From Sphingomonas anseongensis (lineage in GTDB: Bacteria > Pseudomonadota > Alphaproteobacteria > Sphingomonadales > Sphingomonadaceae): a stretch of DNA of 64,000 nt. How positions within the stretch are numbered: position 1 is the stretch's first letter; each line of letters begins with the position of its first letter. The stretch covers positions 124,001 to 188,000 of the forward strand of contig NZ_JAMGBC010000001.1 in assembly GCF_023516495.1 (NCBI RefSeq), written 5' to 3'. Shown here piece after piece: positions 29,364 through 40,013 of this stretch. Made by a program: the position numbers and the translations under genes. A model generated the notes under the pieces. That model worked only from the letters and a program-made list of their open reading frames with translations. It did not search any database and had not been told where the DNA came from.

Positions 29364-30470
29364 ATGTACAGTCAAAATGACCTGGACGATGCAGTGGCCG
29401 CGGGCGCGATGAGCGCCGAATCCGCAGCCGCTCTTCGCAACTTCATCGAAACGCAGCGCTCCGCGCCCGCGGTCGATGAAGAGCAATTTCGCCTGATAAC
29501 GGGTTTCAACGACATCTTCGTTTCAATCGCGGCAGTGATCCTGCTCGTCGCGGTCGGGTGGATCGGGCAGTGGCTCGGCACCTATGCGCAGACCAACGTC
29601 GACGGCGACGGCCCGTCGTTCCTCGCTCCGCTCGCAGTCGCTGCGACGAGCTGGGGGCTGGCCCTGTTCTTCACCGCAAAGCGGCGGATGGCACTTCCGT
29701 CGATCATCCTGTTGCTGGCCTTCGTCGGCTCGGTGTTCGCTGCCGTAGCCTTCGCTCTCGTGCTTGCGGTCGGGCCGGACGTGCTGGACAACAACACGCA
29801 GCTTGCGGGCGTCCTCGGCGCGGTTGCCGGGGCAGTCGCTGCCGCTGCCGCATGGGTCCACTGGAAGACGTTCCGCGTACCGATCACCGTGGCTGCCGGG
29901 GCGGCCGCCGTGGCGTCGATCGCCGTCGGACTCCTCGTCGCGGCGCTCGGGCCGAAGCTCGAGCAGTCGGAGAATCTGGTTCTCGGTTTCGTCCTCCTGC
30001 TCGGCGTCGGGGTGTTCCTGTTCGCGATGCGCTGGGACTCGTCCGATCCGGCCCGCGTGACGCGTCGCACGGACGTCGCCTTCTGGCTTCATCTGCTTGC
30101 GGCGCCGATGATCGCTCATCCGGTCTTCGCGCTTCTCGGCCTCAACAATGGCAATGTCGGGATCGGCGAAGGCCTGGTTGTGGTGTTGCTTTACATCCTG
30201 TTCGGGCTGACCGCCCTGGCGATCGACCGCCGTGCCCTGCTGGTTTCAGCGCTCGCTTATGTCCTGTTCGCGCTGAACGAGCTGTTTAAGCAGTTCGGGG
30301 CGATTGAGCTCAACGTCGCGCTGACCGCGCTGGTCATCGGTTCGTCGCTGCTTCTGCTGTCGGCATTCTGGCACCAGGCACGCGAAGTTGTCGTAAGGCC
30401 GCTTCCGGAAAGCCTCCGGGCCAGGCTGCCGCTTCTCGACCGGTCGGCAGTCAGCCAACCAGCCGCATAA
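29364..30470 (+). CDS. DUF2157-like polytopic membrane protein
   Basis: 368 residues from ATG 29364, preceded by AAGGGG at a good distance. An N-terminal soluble helix (YSQNDLDDAVAAGAMSAESAAAL) with the look of a DUF2157 cytoplasmic segment is followed by about ten membrane spans and a basic tail. No catalytic residues are evident. Its promoter bears a clear operator, so it is probably induced by an envelope or drug signal, but that is inference. The 3' end overlaps the convergent DUF2794 gene by 20 bases. Confidence 0.75.
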   Translation: MYSQNDLDDAVAAGAMSAESAAALRNFIETQRSAPAVDEEQFRLITGFNDIFVSIAAVILLVAVGWIGQWLGTYAQTNVDGDGPSFLAPLAVAATSWGLALFFTAKRRMALPSIILLLAFVGSVFAAVAFALVLAVGPDVLDNNTQLAGVLGAVAGAVAAAAAWVHWKTFRVPITVAAGAAAVASIAVGLLVAALGPKLEQSENLVLGFVLLLGVGVFLFAMRWDSSDPARVTRRTDVAFWLHLLAAPMIAHPVFALLGLNNGNVGIGEGLVVVLLYILFGLTALAIDRRALLVSALAYVLFALNELFKQFGAIELNVALTALVIGSSLLLLSAFWHQAREVVVRPLPESLRARLPLLDRSAVSQPAA

Positions 30471-30792
30471 GCCTCCGTTCGAGCGGGGCCATGACACCAG
30501 CAAGGTCGTGGCCCCGCTTGATCACCAGGCCATGCTCGCTGACGAGCGCGAACGCCCCCTGCTTCAGCCGAAGCTCGGGGCGCTTTTCTATGCGCACCTC
30601 CGGCCGCTCCGCGTGGCGGCGGAAGGCGGCGAAGACCGCGATGTCTGGGTGGTGGCCAAGCGCATAATCGCGCCAGTGCCCGGCGGCGACCATTCGTCCG
30701 TAAAGGTCCATGATCCGCATCAGCTCGCGGCGGTCGAAGCTGGTGATCGGGCGCCGATCCCTGGGATTGGGAAACGACGCTATAACGCTCAA
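30451..30792 (-). CDS. DUF2794 domain protein
   Basis: 113 residues. DUF2794 signatures: FDRRELMRIMDLYGRMVAAGHWRDYALG, then RPEVRIEKRPELRLKQGAFALVSEHGLVIKRG. The family is short, cytoplasmic and largely confined to alphaproteobacteria, with unknown function. Its start overlaps the 3' end of cysE by 4 bases, so it is co-transcribed with it, and its stop overlaps the convergent DUF2157-like gene. Confidence 0.85.
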   Translation of the reverse strand: MSVIASFPNPRDRRPITSFDRRELMRIMDLYGRMVAAGHWRDYALGHHPDIAVFAAFRRHAERPEVRIEKRPELRLKQGAFALVSEHGLVIKRGHDLAGVMAPLERRLMRLVG

Positions 30793-31484
30793 GCGCGCTT
30801 GCTCCTGGCGGGCGCCTCCTTGACGCCTGTCCTCGCTTTCGCCTCCTCGCGAAGTCTCACGATCTCCCGCTCAAGCTCGCACAGGCGGGCCAGCACCGGG
30901 TCCGCGATCTCGTTGCACGGTGTGCCGTAGGGCAAGAACTCCCTCGGTTCAGCGGTCTCGATGTCGACCGGCACCGGCTTGGCCGGGATTCCGACGACGG
31001 TGGCGCCGGCCGCGACGTCCCTTGTGACGACGGCATTGGCGCCGATCCTCGCTCCCTCCCCGACGGTGATTGGACCGAGCACCTGCGCTCCGGACCCGAT
31101 GACCACCTTGTCGCCGATCGTCGGGTGCCGCTTACCGGCCTTCCCCGTGTGGGGACTTGTGCCGCCCAAGGTGACGTTCTGGTAGATGGTCACGTCATCG
31201 CCGATCTGGGCAGTCTCGCCTATCACGGTGAAGCCGTGGTCGATGAAGAACCGATGACCGATGCGGGCGCCCGGATGGATGTCGATCGCCGTCAGGAAAC
31301 GGGAAAAATGGTTCACGCAACGCGCGAGGAAATAGAGTTGCCCGCCGTATAGCCAGTGGGCGACTCGGTGAAGCACGAGCGCCCAGGCACCGGGATAGAT
31401 CAGGACTTCCCAATGCGAGCGCGCCGCCGGATCGCGCGCTTCCACCGATTCAAGATAATCGAAGAGGCCTGAAAACAAGCGCAT
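30789..31484 (-). CDS. cysE: Serine O-acetyltransferase
   Basis: 231 residues from ATG 31484 (an in-frame TTG at 31508 is possible). Acetylates serine with acetyl-CoA, the first committed step to cysteine. A left-handed beta helix of hexapeptide repeats is seen (IHPGARIG, IGDDVTIYQNVTLGGT, IGSGAQVLGP, IGANAVV); active-site His residues lie in FIDHGFTVIGE and the TGKAGKRHPTIGD segment. A C-terminal coiled coil is added. The 134-base gap to the divergent permease gene holds an inverted repeat. Confidence 0.94.
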   Translation of the reverse strand: MRLFSGLFDYLESVEARDPAARSHWEVLIYPGAWALVLHRVAHWLYGGQLYFLARCVNHFSRFLTAIDIHPGARIGHRFFIDHGFTVIGETAQIGDDVTIYQNVTLGGTSPHTGKAGKRHPTIGDKVVIGSGAQVLGPITVGEGARIGANAVVTRDVAAGATVVGIPAKPVPVDIETAEPREFLPYGTPCNEIADPVLARLCELEREIVRLREEAKARTGVKEAPARSKRA

Positions 31485-31547
31485 GCCCTTTGAACTGTTC
31501 GTGGCCAATCTAAGAACGACTGAGCGCTATTGCCAGAAGGTAAGCTT

Positions 31548-31579
31548 GTGCGCCGGCTTGCGTCGGTGCAGTGGCGCAC
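31548..31579. repeat. Inverted repeat between cysE and the TauE-like gene
   Basis: GTGCGCC (31548-31554) pairs perfectly with GGCGCAC (31573-31579) around an 18-base GC-rich loop; GCCGG and CCGGC provide an alternative pairing. It lies 64 bases upstream of cysE and 40 bases upstream of the permease. It could be an operator or part of a structured leader. It matches no riboswitch class I can recall. Confidence 0.4.
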
Positions 31580-31618
31580 CGGCAACAGGGTGAGTAGCGG
31601 GCGATCATTCCAACCCTC

Positions 31619-32368
31619 ATGAACGAGCCGTCGGTGCTCGTCCCCTTCATCCTGATCGGCTTTGCCGCGCAGCTCATCGATGGTGCGCTGGGGATGGCTT
31701 ATGGCCAGATCTCGAGCACGCTGCTGATCAGCATGGGCGTTCCGCCCGCGCTCGCTTCCGCGGGAGTCCACACCGCTGAGACCTTCACCACGGCGGTTTC
31801 CGGGATCAGCCACACGGCCCATCGCAACGTGGACTGGCGGCTGTTCTTCCGGCTCGTGATCCCGGGCGTGATCGGCGGGGTTCTCGGTGCCTACGTGCTA
31901 ACGGCCGTCGACGCGTCCGTCGCCAAGCCCTTCGTGCTCGCCTATCTCACGGCTCTGGGCGTCTACCTATTCTATCGCGGAGTGATGCACCGGCACACGG
32001 AACGGACGCCGAAGATCGTTTCGCCGCTAGGGCTTGCCGGTGGATTCCTCGACGCGGCAGGCGGCGGTGGCTGGGGTGGGATCGTAACTTCGAACCTTCT
32101 CGTCCAGGGCAGCAATCCCAGGCGGACGATCGGCACGGTCAACACGGCCGAGTTCTTCGTCACCCTGACGATTTCCGCGACCTTCCTGGCGGCCCTCGGC
32201 TGGGAGGCCTTCACCACGGCGACGGTCGGCCTCCTCATCGGCGGGGTCATCGCGGCGCCGTTCGGGGCCTTGATCGCCAAGAGGGTCAATGCCGACCGGC
32301 TGCTGACCTTTGTCGGGGCGCTGCTAACCCTGGTGAGCCTCTACGGACTGTATCGGGCGCTCGCGTGA
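31619..32368 (+). CDS. TauE/SafE family sulfite/sulfonate-type permease
   Basis: 249 residues with eight membrane spans in two similar halves; the family hallmarks are QLIDGALGMAYGQISSTLL in the first half and GFLDAAGGGGWGGIVTSNLL in the second. TauE/SafE proteins export or import sulfite, sulfoacetate or related anions. Divergent transcription from cysE fits a link to sulfur assimilation. ATG 31619; ribosome site not clear. Confidence 0.87.
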   Translation: MNEPSVLVPFILIGFAAQLIDGALGMAYGQISSTLLISMGVPPALASAGVHTAETFTTAVSGISHTAHRNVDWRLFFRLVIPGVIGGVLGAYVLTAVDASVAKPFVLAYLTALGVYLFYRGVMHRHTERTPKIVSPLGLAGGFLDAAGGGGWGGIVTSNLLVQGSNPRRTIGTVNTAEFFVTLTISATFLAALGWEAFTTATVGLLIGGVIAAPFGALIAKRVNADRLLTFVGALLTLVSLYGLYRALA

Positions 32369-32374
32369 CGATTG

Positions 32375-32893
32375 CTACAGTGTCGCGTGAACGGTCGCGA
32401 GCGCCTTCATCACGGCGGCAATCCTCACCGCCGACTGGATCACGTCGGATTTCACTCCATGGTCCAGAAGCACGCGCTCGTGGCTGTCGATGCACATGCC
32501 GCAACCGTTCATCGCCGATATGGCGAGGCTGAAGAGTTCGAACTCTTCCTTGGCGATCCCGTGGCTGGCGATGAAGTTCATGCGAAGCTTGGCCGGCATG
32601 GTCCCATATTCCGGGTTCGCGACGAGATGGACGAAGCGGTAATAGACGTTGTTCATCGCCATCAGCGCCGCGGCTCCGCGGGCGGCGTTCGCCTGACTTT
32701 CCGACAATTTGCCTTCCACTTCGGCCTCGGCGGCCTCGACCAGCGGTTTGTATCCCGATCCGTGGGCGCAGCTGAGCAGGAGCCCGTTCTTCCGCTCCTC
32801 GCCCAGCAGCTCGTCGGAGAGGATGGAGGTGAGGTTCAGCCGGATGTCCTTCGCATAATCGGGAAGGCTTTCGGCAAAGGCTTTGAGGGACAT
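32375..32893 (-). CDS. ahpD: Alkyl hydroperoxide reductase-associated protein AhpD
   Basis: 172 residues from ATG 32893. Helical AhpD fold with CGMCIDSHE: redox Cys131 and Cys134, and His138. AhpD acts as a disulfide reductase for AhpC in bacteria lacking AhpF, and no ahpF is seen here. 93 bases downstream of ahpC on the same strand, and therefore in one operon, next to oxyR and katG. Confidence 0.93.
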   Translation of the reverse strand: MSLKAFAESLPDYAKDIRLNLTSILSDELLGEERKNGLLLSCAHGSGYKPLVEAAEAEVEGKLSESQANAARGAAALMAMNNVYYRFVHLVANPEYGTMPAKLRMNFIASHGIAKEEFELFSLAISAMNGCGMCIDSHERVLLDHGVKSDVIQSAVRIAAVMKALATVHATL

Positions 32894-32986
32894 GGTTGGT
32901 CTCCGGAAAATCGATCGTGAAAAGGGGGCGCGGAACATGCCGTCCCGCGCCCCCGAGGTGTTGCGAAAATGCTGCCGGGAGGGGGC

Positions 32987-33529
32987 TTAGGCAGCGGGGC
33001 GCAGCACCTCTTCACCAGGGCTCCAGTTGCACGGGCAAAGCTCGTCCGTCTGGAGCGCGTCGAGCACCCGCAGCGTCTCCGCCGGGTTGCGGCCGACGTT
33101 GAGCCCGTTGACCGTGACGTGCTGGATGACGTTGTCGGGATCGACGATGAAGGTGGCACGGAGCGCGACGCCTTCCTCCTTGTCGAGGATGCCAAGCGCG
33201 TCGGCCAGTTCCTTCTTGTTGTCGGCGATCCACGGGAAGTCGGCATTGGCAAGCCGCCCATCCGAACGGCGCCATGCGAAGTGCACGTGGGCGGTGTCGG
33301 TGGAGGCCCCGATGAGCACCGCGTCGCGATCCTCGAAGTCGCTCTTCAGCTCGCCATAGCCCTCGATCTCGGTCGGGCAGACGAAGGTGAAGTCCTTTGG
33401 CCAGTAGAAAAGAACCTTCCACTTTCCGTTGCTCTCGCTGAGATCGATCGTCTCGCCGGCGGGAAGGGCCGAAGTGCCCTGCTGGACCGGGAGGCTGAGG
33501 GAAGGCAGCTTGTCGCCAACGGTAAGCAT
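32987..33529 (-). CDS. ahpC: Peroxiredoxin AhpC
   Basis: 180 residues, ATG 33529. Typical two-cysteine peroxiredoxin: peroxidatic Cys51 in DFTFVCPTE and resolving Cys165/Cys167 in ELCPCNW. Reduces H2O2 and organic peroxides; the CxC-like resolving site with AhpD as partner replaces AhpF. Divergent from oxyR; the 114-base gap is the likely OxyR operator. Confidence 0.94.
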   Translation of the reverse strand: MLTVGDKLPSLSLPVQQGTSALPAGETIDLSESNGKWKVLFYWPKDFTFVCPTEIEGYGELKSDFEDRDAVLIGASTDTAHVHFAWRRSDGRLANADFPWIADNKKELADALGILDKEEGVALRATFIVDPDNVIQHVTVNGLNVGRNPAETLRVLDALQTDELCPCNWSPGEEVLRPAA

Positions 33530-33643
33530 TCAAATCTCCTGAGTGGCTGGATGAAACTGATGTTGCACTGCAGCACCTAGGGTGGCGGTGCTCATCGTTC
33601 AAGGCTATTATACTGGTTAGACTGATTGGAAATATCGATTACG
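33530..33643. promoter_or_regulatory. Divergent ahpC/oxyR promoter region with candidate OxyR site
   Basis: The region is AT-richer than its surroundings and contains CTATTATACTGGTTAG at 33605-33620 and ATATCGATTA at 33632-33641. ATAG-type half-sites spaced by about seven bases are what OxyR recognises. An ATCGATTA 8-mer (33634-33641) recurs 90 bases upstream of katG (36887-36894). The operator is inferred from gene order and these half-sites. Confidence 0.45.
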
Positions 33644-36869
<3,226 letters not shown>

Positions 36870-36912
36870 TCAGGTTGAGCGCAAAAATCGATTAGTGACC
36901 GGCCGCTGCCGG

Positions 36913-37482
36913 CTAATCCATGTGCTTGAGGCCGATGCGAAGATAATCGTAGCCGGTAACGAGCGTCAGTGCGGCCGCTGCCCACAGGCTGATCACGCCG
37001 ACGACGTGCACCCATGGCTCTTGCGGCATCGCTCCGCCAAGGATCAGCGCTCCGAGCGAAACCAGCTGGAACGTCGTCTTCCATTTGGCGAGGTGGCTGA
37101 CAGGCATCGACACCCGAAGCTCAGCCAGGAATTCGCGAAGCCCGGACACGATCATCTCGCGAAGGAGGATGATCAGAGCCGGGATGATGTTCACGTCCTG
37201 GAGGATCGGCGGGTTTCCGTCGGCCTTTCGCGAGGCCATCAGCATGATGATCACCGATGCCACCATGATCTTGTCGGCAATCGGGTCGAGGAACTGGCCC
37301 AGCTTCGATGTCAGGCCCTGCGCGCGAGCGAGATAGCCGTCGAAATAATCGGTGATGCCGACGATGCAGTAGAGGACGAAGGTGATCGCATAATCGATCG
37401 GCCGGGGCTGCCACAGGAGGAACACCAGGATCGGGACCGCGAAGATCCGCGAAAGGGTCAGCAGGTTGGGAACGGTCAGCAT
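36913..37482 (-). CDS. pgsA: CDP-diacylglycerol-glycerol-3-phosphate 3-phosphatidyltransferase
   Basis: 189 residues, ATG 37482. Phosphatidylglycerophosphate synthase, an integral membrane enzyme making the precursor of phosphatidylglycerol. The CDP-alcohol phosphotransferase motif is complete: DYFDGYLARAQGLTSKLG followed by QFLDPIADK. Several membrane spans. 24 bases from the divergent LplT-like gene. Confidence 0.95.
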   Translation of the reverse strand: MLTVPNLLTLSRIFAVPILVFLLWQPRPIDYAITFVLYCIVGITDYFDGYLARAQGLTSKLGQFLDPIADKIMVASVIIMLMASRKADGNPPILQDVNIIPALIILLREMIVSGLREFLAELRVSMPVSHLAKWKTTFQLVSLGALILGGAMPQEPWVHVVGVISLWAAAALTLVTGYDYLRIGLKHMD

Positions 37483-37506
37483 CGGCGAGGCGCAGAGTTA
37501 TAGCGT

Positions 37507-38847
37507 TTGGCGACTTGCGCAAAGCTGGCTATTCCGCAGCCCCGAAACAATGCGACCCGGCGCCCGCCTTCCTTGATCCAGAATGTCAGACACCTGCTGA
37601 GTGCGCGGCGGTTCCTGCCGCTGTTCTCGACGCAATTCCTCGGCGCGTTCAACGACAGCCTGTTCAAGCAGGCGGTGGTCCTGTTCGTCACTTACCAACT
37701 CTATTCGGACCCGGCGAAAGAGTTTCAGTTCAGCGCGATAGCCCAGGCTCTTTTCATCCTTCCGTTCTTCCTGCTGTCGGCCCTTGCCGGCCAGCTCGCC
37801 GACGACCACGACAAGGCGCGGCTCATCCGCTTGGTGAAGCTCGCCGAGATCGGGATCATGATCGTCGGCGGGGCAGGGTTGTTGTTGGCCAATATCCCGC
37901 TCATGCTCGCAGCGGTCTTCGCGATGGGCGTCCACTCGACGTTCTTCGGTCCGATCAAATATGCGATTCTTCCGCAGCACCTGCACAAGGACGAAGTGCT
38001 CGGCGGGACAGGGCTGGTCGAGGCGGGAACCTATATCGCCATCCTTCTCGGCACGATCCTTGCCGGTGTCCTCGCTTCGCGCGCGGAGTTCGCCGCATTC
38101 GCGGTGCTCGGCTTTGCCTTTCTCGGCTATCTCGCCGGCCGGCAGGTTCCGCCCGCGCCCCCGGCGGCGGAGAGGCTTCCGATCACCTGGCACATCGTCC
38201 ACGCGTCGATCGAGCTGGTCAGCGCGACGATGCACATCCGCCGGCTGTTCCTGGCGATCCTCGCGATCAGCTTCTTCTGGACGATCGGGGCGGTGCTGAT
38301 CATCATCTTCCCCCCGCTGGTGAAGAACGTGCTCGGCGCCAATGAGCAGGTGGCGAGCATGTTCATCGCCATCTTCTCGATCGGAATCGCCATCGGCTCG
38401 GTCGCGATCAACAGGATGCTGAAGAGCGAGGTGTCGGCCCGCTTCGCTCCGCCCTCGGTGCTCTTCATGGGCGTCTTCGTCGTGCTTCTGCACTTCGTTT
38501 CGCTGACATGGGGCGATCATGGCGCGGAGCTGACGACGCTCGGCAACTTCTTGTTCAATCCCATGGCCTGGCCGATGATCCTGTGCCTGCTGGGAGTCGC
38601 CATCACCGGCGGAATGTTCGTGGTGCCGCTCTACGCCTTCCTCACCACCACCGTCCCGAAGACCCAGACGGCGCGCACCGTTGCAGCCAACAACATCGTC
38701 AATTCCGGCGCGATGGTAGTCGGCGCCCTGCTCGCGTTCGGCCTGTCGAGCCTCGGCATCGGCCCGGTGGGTCAGTTGCTTCTGGTTGCGGCGATGTGCG
38801 TCGTCGCCGCCTGGCTCGGCTGGAAGCTTCACCAGGCCTGCGACTGA
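37507..38847 (+). CDS. LplT-like MFS transporter (lysophospholipid flippase type)
   Basis: 446 residues from a TTG at 37507, uncertain; another TTG at 37573 would remove 22 residues. Twelve membrane spans. The N-terminal FSTQFLGAFNDSLFKQAVVLF and FFGPIKYAILPQHL match the LplT/Aas-associated MFS group, which moves lysophospholipids across the inner membrane. No acyltransferase domain is fused. It is divergent from pgsA, another phospholipid gene. Confidence 0.82.
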   Translation: MATCAKLAIPQPRNNATRRPPSLIQNVRHLLSARRFLPLFSTQFLGAFNDSLFKQAVVLFVTYQLYSDPAKEFQFSAIAQALFILPFFLLSALAGQLADDHDKARLIRLVKLAEIGIMIVGGAGLLLANIPLMLAAVFAMGVHSTFFGPIKYAILPQHLHKDEVLGGTGLVEAGTYIAILLGTILAGVLASRAEFAAFAVLGFAFLGYLAGRQVPPAPPAAERLPITWHIVHASIELVSATMHIRRLFLAILAISFFWTIGAVLIIIFPPLVKNVLGANEQVASMFIAIFSIGIAIGSVAINRMLKSEVSARFAPPSVLFMGVFVVLLHFVSLTWGDHGAELTTLGNFLFNPMAWPMILCLLGVAITGGMFVVPLYAFLTTTVPKTQTARTVAANNIVNSGAMVVGALLAFGLSSLGIGPVGQLLLVAAMCVVAAWLGWKLHQACD

Positions 38848-38864
38848 GCTGGACTACGGTCCGG

Positions 38865-39161
38865 TTATTTCAGCTCAAGGACGACCGGACCCGACACGGG
38901 ATCCGTGACTCCTCGACCATCGCCGAGATCCTCGAGCGTGTCGCGGAACGTATCGAGCGTCGCGATCATCTCCGGGCGAGCGGCCGCAAGGCTATCCATG
39001 TCGGTCCACTCGGCGACGATGCAATAATCGTGGTCGCCGGTCTTGAAGATGTTGGCCGACTTCATCCCGGGCCAGTTAGAATCGATGTTCCGGTGCGCCT
39101 GGAGGAAGTCTTCGTCGCGTCCCGGCTTCACCCTGAACCGGACGGCATTGAACGCGGTCAT
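38865..39161 (-). CDS. Antibiotic biosynthesis monooxygenase (ABM) domain protein
   Basis: 98 residues, ATG 39161 with GGGAGA a few bases upstream. Ferredoxin-like ABM fold: FNAVRFRVKPGRDEDFLQAHRNID, then DYCIVAEWTDMDSLAAARPEMIATLDTF. Such dimeric proteins include heme-degrading and quinol monooxygenases; no function can be given for this one. Convergent with the LplT-like gene. Confidence 0.82.
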   Translation of the reverse strand: MTAFNAVRFRVKPGRDEDFLQAHRNIDSNWPGMKSANIFKTGDHDYCIVAEWTDMDSLAAARPEMIATLDTFRDTLEDLGDGRGVTDPVSGPVVLELK

Positions 39162-39195
39162 CGCAATTCTCCCGTGCTTGGACGGAAGGGCGATT

Positions 39196-39366
39196 CTACG
39201 CGATCAGGATGGAAACGAACAGGAAGCCGCCCAGGAAGGTCGCGGCAAACAGCTTTGCGTCGTCCGACAGGCTCCAGCGCGTTTCGGCCGGCGCCTCGAG
39301 CAGCCACGGACGAGCGCGGCCGAACTGGCGCGGATTTGCGGCAATCGCGGTGCGGGCGTGAGCCAT
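39196..39366 (-). CDS. Small single-span membrane protein, CtrA-box promoter
   Basis: 56 residues from ATG 39366 (MAHARTAIAANPRQ). A soluble N-terminus rich in Arg/Pro precedes SLSDDAKLFAATFLGGFLFVSILIA, one C-terminal membrane span ending the protein. Similar tiny tail-anchored proteins occur near this position in sphingomonads to my recollection. A full CtrA box is 11 bases upstream, so it is likely cell-cycle controlled. Function unknown. An earlier ATG at 39387 would overlap the box and adds seven residues. Confidence 0.6.
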   Translation of the reverse strand: MAHARTAIAANPRQFGRARPWLLEAPAETRWSLSDDAKLFAATFLGGFLFVSILIA

Positions 39367-39376
39367 GGGGAAATGC

Positions 39377-39391
39377 TTAACGGCCATTTAA
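39377..39391. promoter_or_regulatory. CtrA binding box TTAA-N7-TTAA(C)
   Basis: TTAA (39377-39380), seven bases, TTAA (39388-39391) followed by C: the exact consensus for the alphaproteobacterial cell-cycle regulator CtrA. It is 11 bases upstream of the 56-aa membrane protein's ATG on the minus strand. Confidence 0.6.
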
Positions 39392-39518
39392 CCATGTTCA
39401 ACAGCCGATTTGAGGACATGGCTCCGGCCGTCCAAAATTGGGACGCGGAGGGAGGCTCAAATGCTGAGTCGATGGGCATCGAATCGGCATGCCCCCGGCA
39501 TGCCCTGGATTTTGATGC

Positions 39519-39606
39519 TGGTGCGGACGGTGGGAGTCGAACCCACACTCCCCGTTGGGGGAAGAGGATTTTAAGTCCCCAGCGTCTACCGTTCCGCCAC
39601 GTCCGC
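39519..39606 (-). tRNA. tRNA-Leu (anticodon TAA)
   Basis: Cloverleaf of a class II tRNA: acceptor GCGGACG with CGTCCGC, anticodon loop ACTTAAAAT giving TAA, a long variable arm (CCTCTTCCCCCAACGGGGAG region), T-loop GGTTCGACTCC, discriminator A, and genomically encoded CCA (39519-39521). The plus-strand neighbour is a palindromic GGCATGCC pair beyond its 3' end. Confidence 0.95.
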
Positions 39607-39620
39607 GGTGGCCCGGAACG

Positions 39621-39920
39621 TTATAATTCCGCAGCGACCTCGTTGATGTTCAGCCGCTCGCGCATTTCCTTGCCCGGCTTGAAATAGGGCACGCGCTTGG
39701 CGTCTACCTCGACCGATTCCCCGGTCCGCGGGTTGCGCCCGAGGCGGGCATCGCGCTTGCGGGTGGAAAAGGCGCCGAAGCCGCGAAGCTCCACGCGCCC
39801 GCCTTGGGCGAGCTGATCGGTGATCGAATCGAAGACAGCGCCGACGACAGATTCGACCTCGCGCTGCGTGAGGTCGGGAAAGTCCTGGCAAAGCTTCAGG
39901 ACCAGTTCGGAACGGATCAT
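39621..39920 (-). CDS. ihfB: Integration host factor subunit beta
   Basis: 99 residues. HU/IHF fold with the DNA-contacting arms: [31 protein letters not shown], where the NPRTG Pro intercalates. N-terminal [23 protein letters not shown] identifies the beta chain. Bends DNA in replication, recombination and transcription. Directly downstream of rpsA, the same order as in many gammaproteobacteria and alphaproteobacteria. Confidence 0.95.
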   Translation of the reverse strand: MIRSELVLKLCQDFPDLTQREVESVVGAVFDSITDQLAQGGRVELRGFGAFSTRKRDARLGRNPRTGESVEVDAKRVPYFKPGKEMRERLNINEVAAEL

Positions 39921-40013
39921 TGGCGAGTCCCCGTCAGATTCGGCTTGCCCCCCATCAGGCGGGCTGGGCTCACGCTGTCAGGAAAGTCCCGACCGCGCAA
40001 GCCCATGCAATGC

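Noticed and set aside
31485-31618. Known riboswitch (SAM-II, SAH or cobalamin) upstream of cysE
   Set aside because: No B12 box or SAM-II/SAH core sequences; only a generic inverted repeat.
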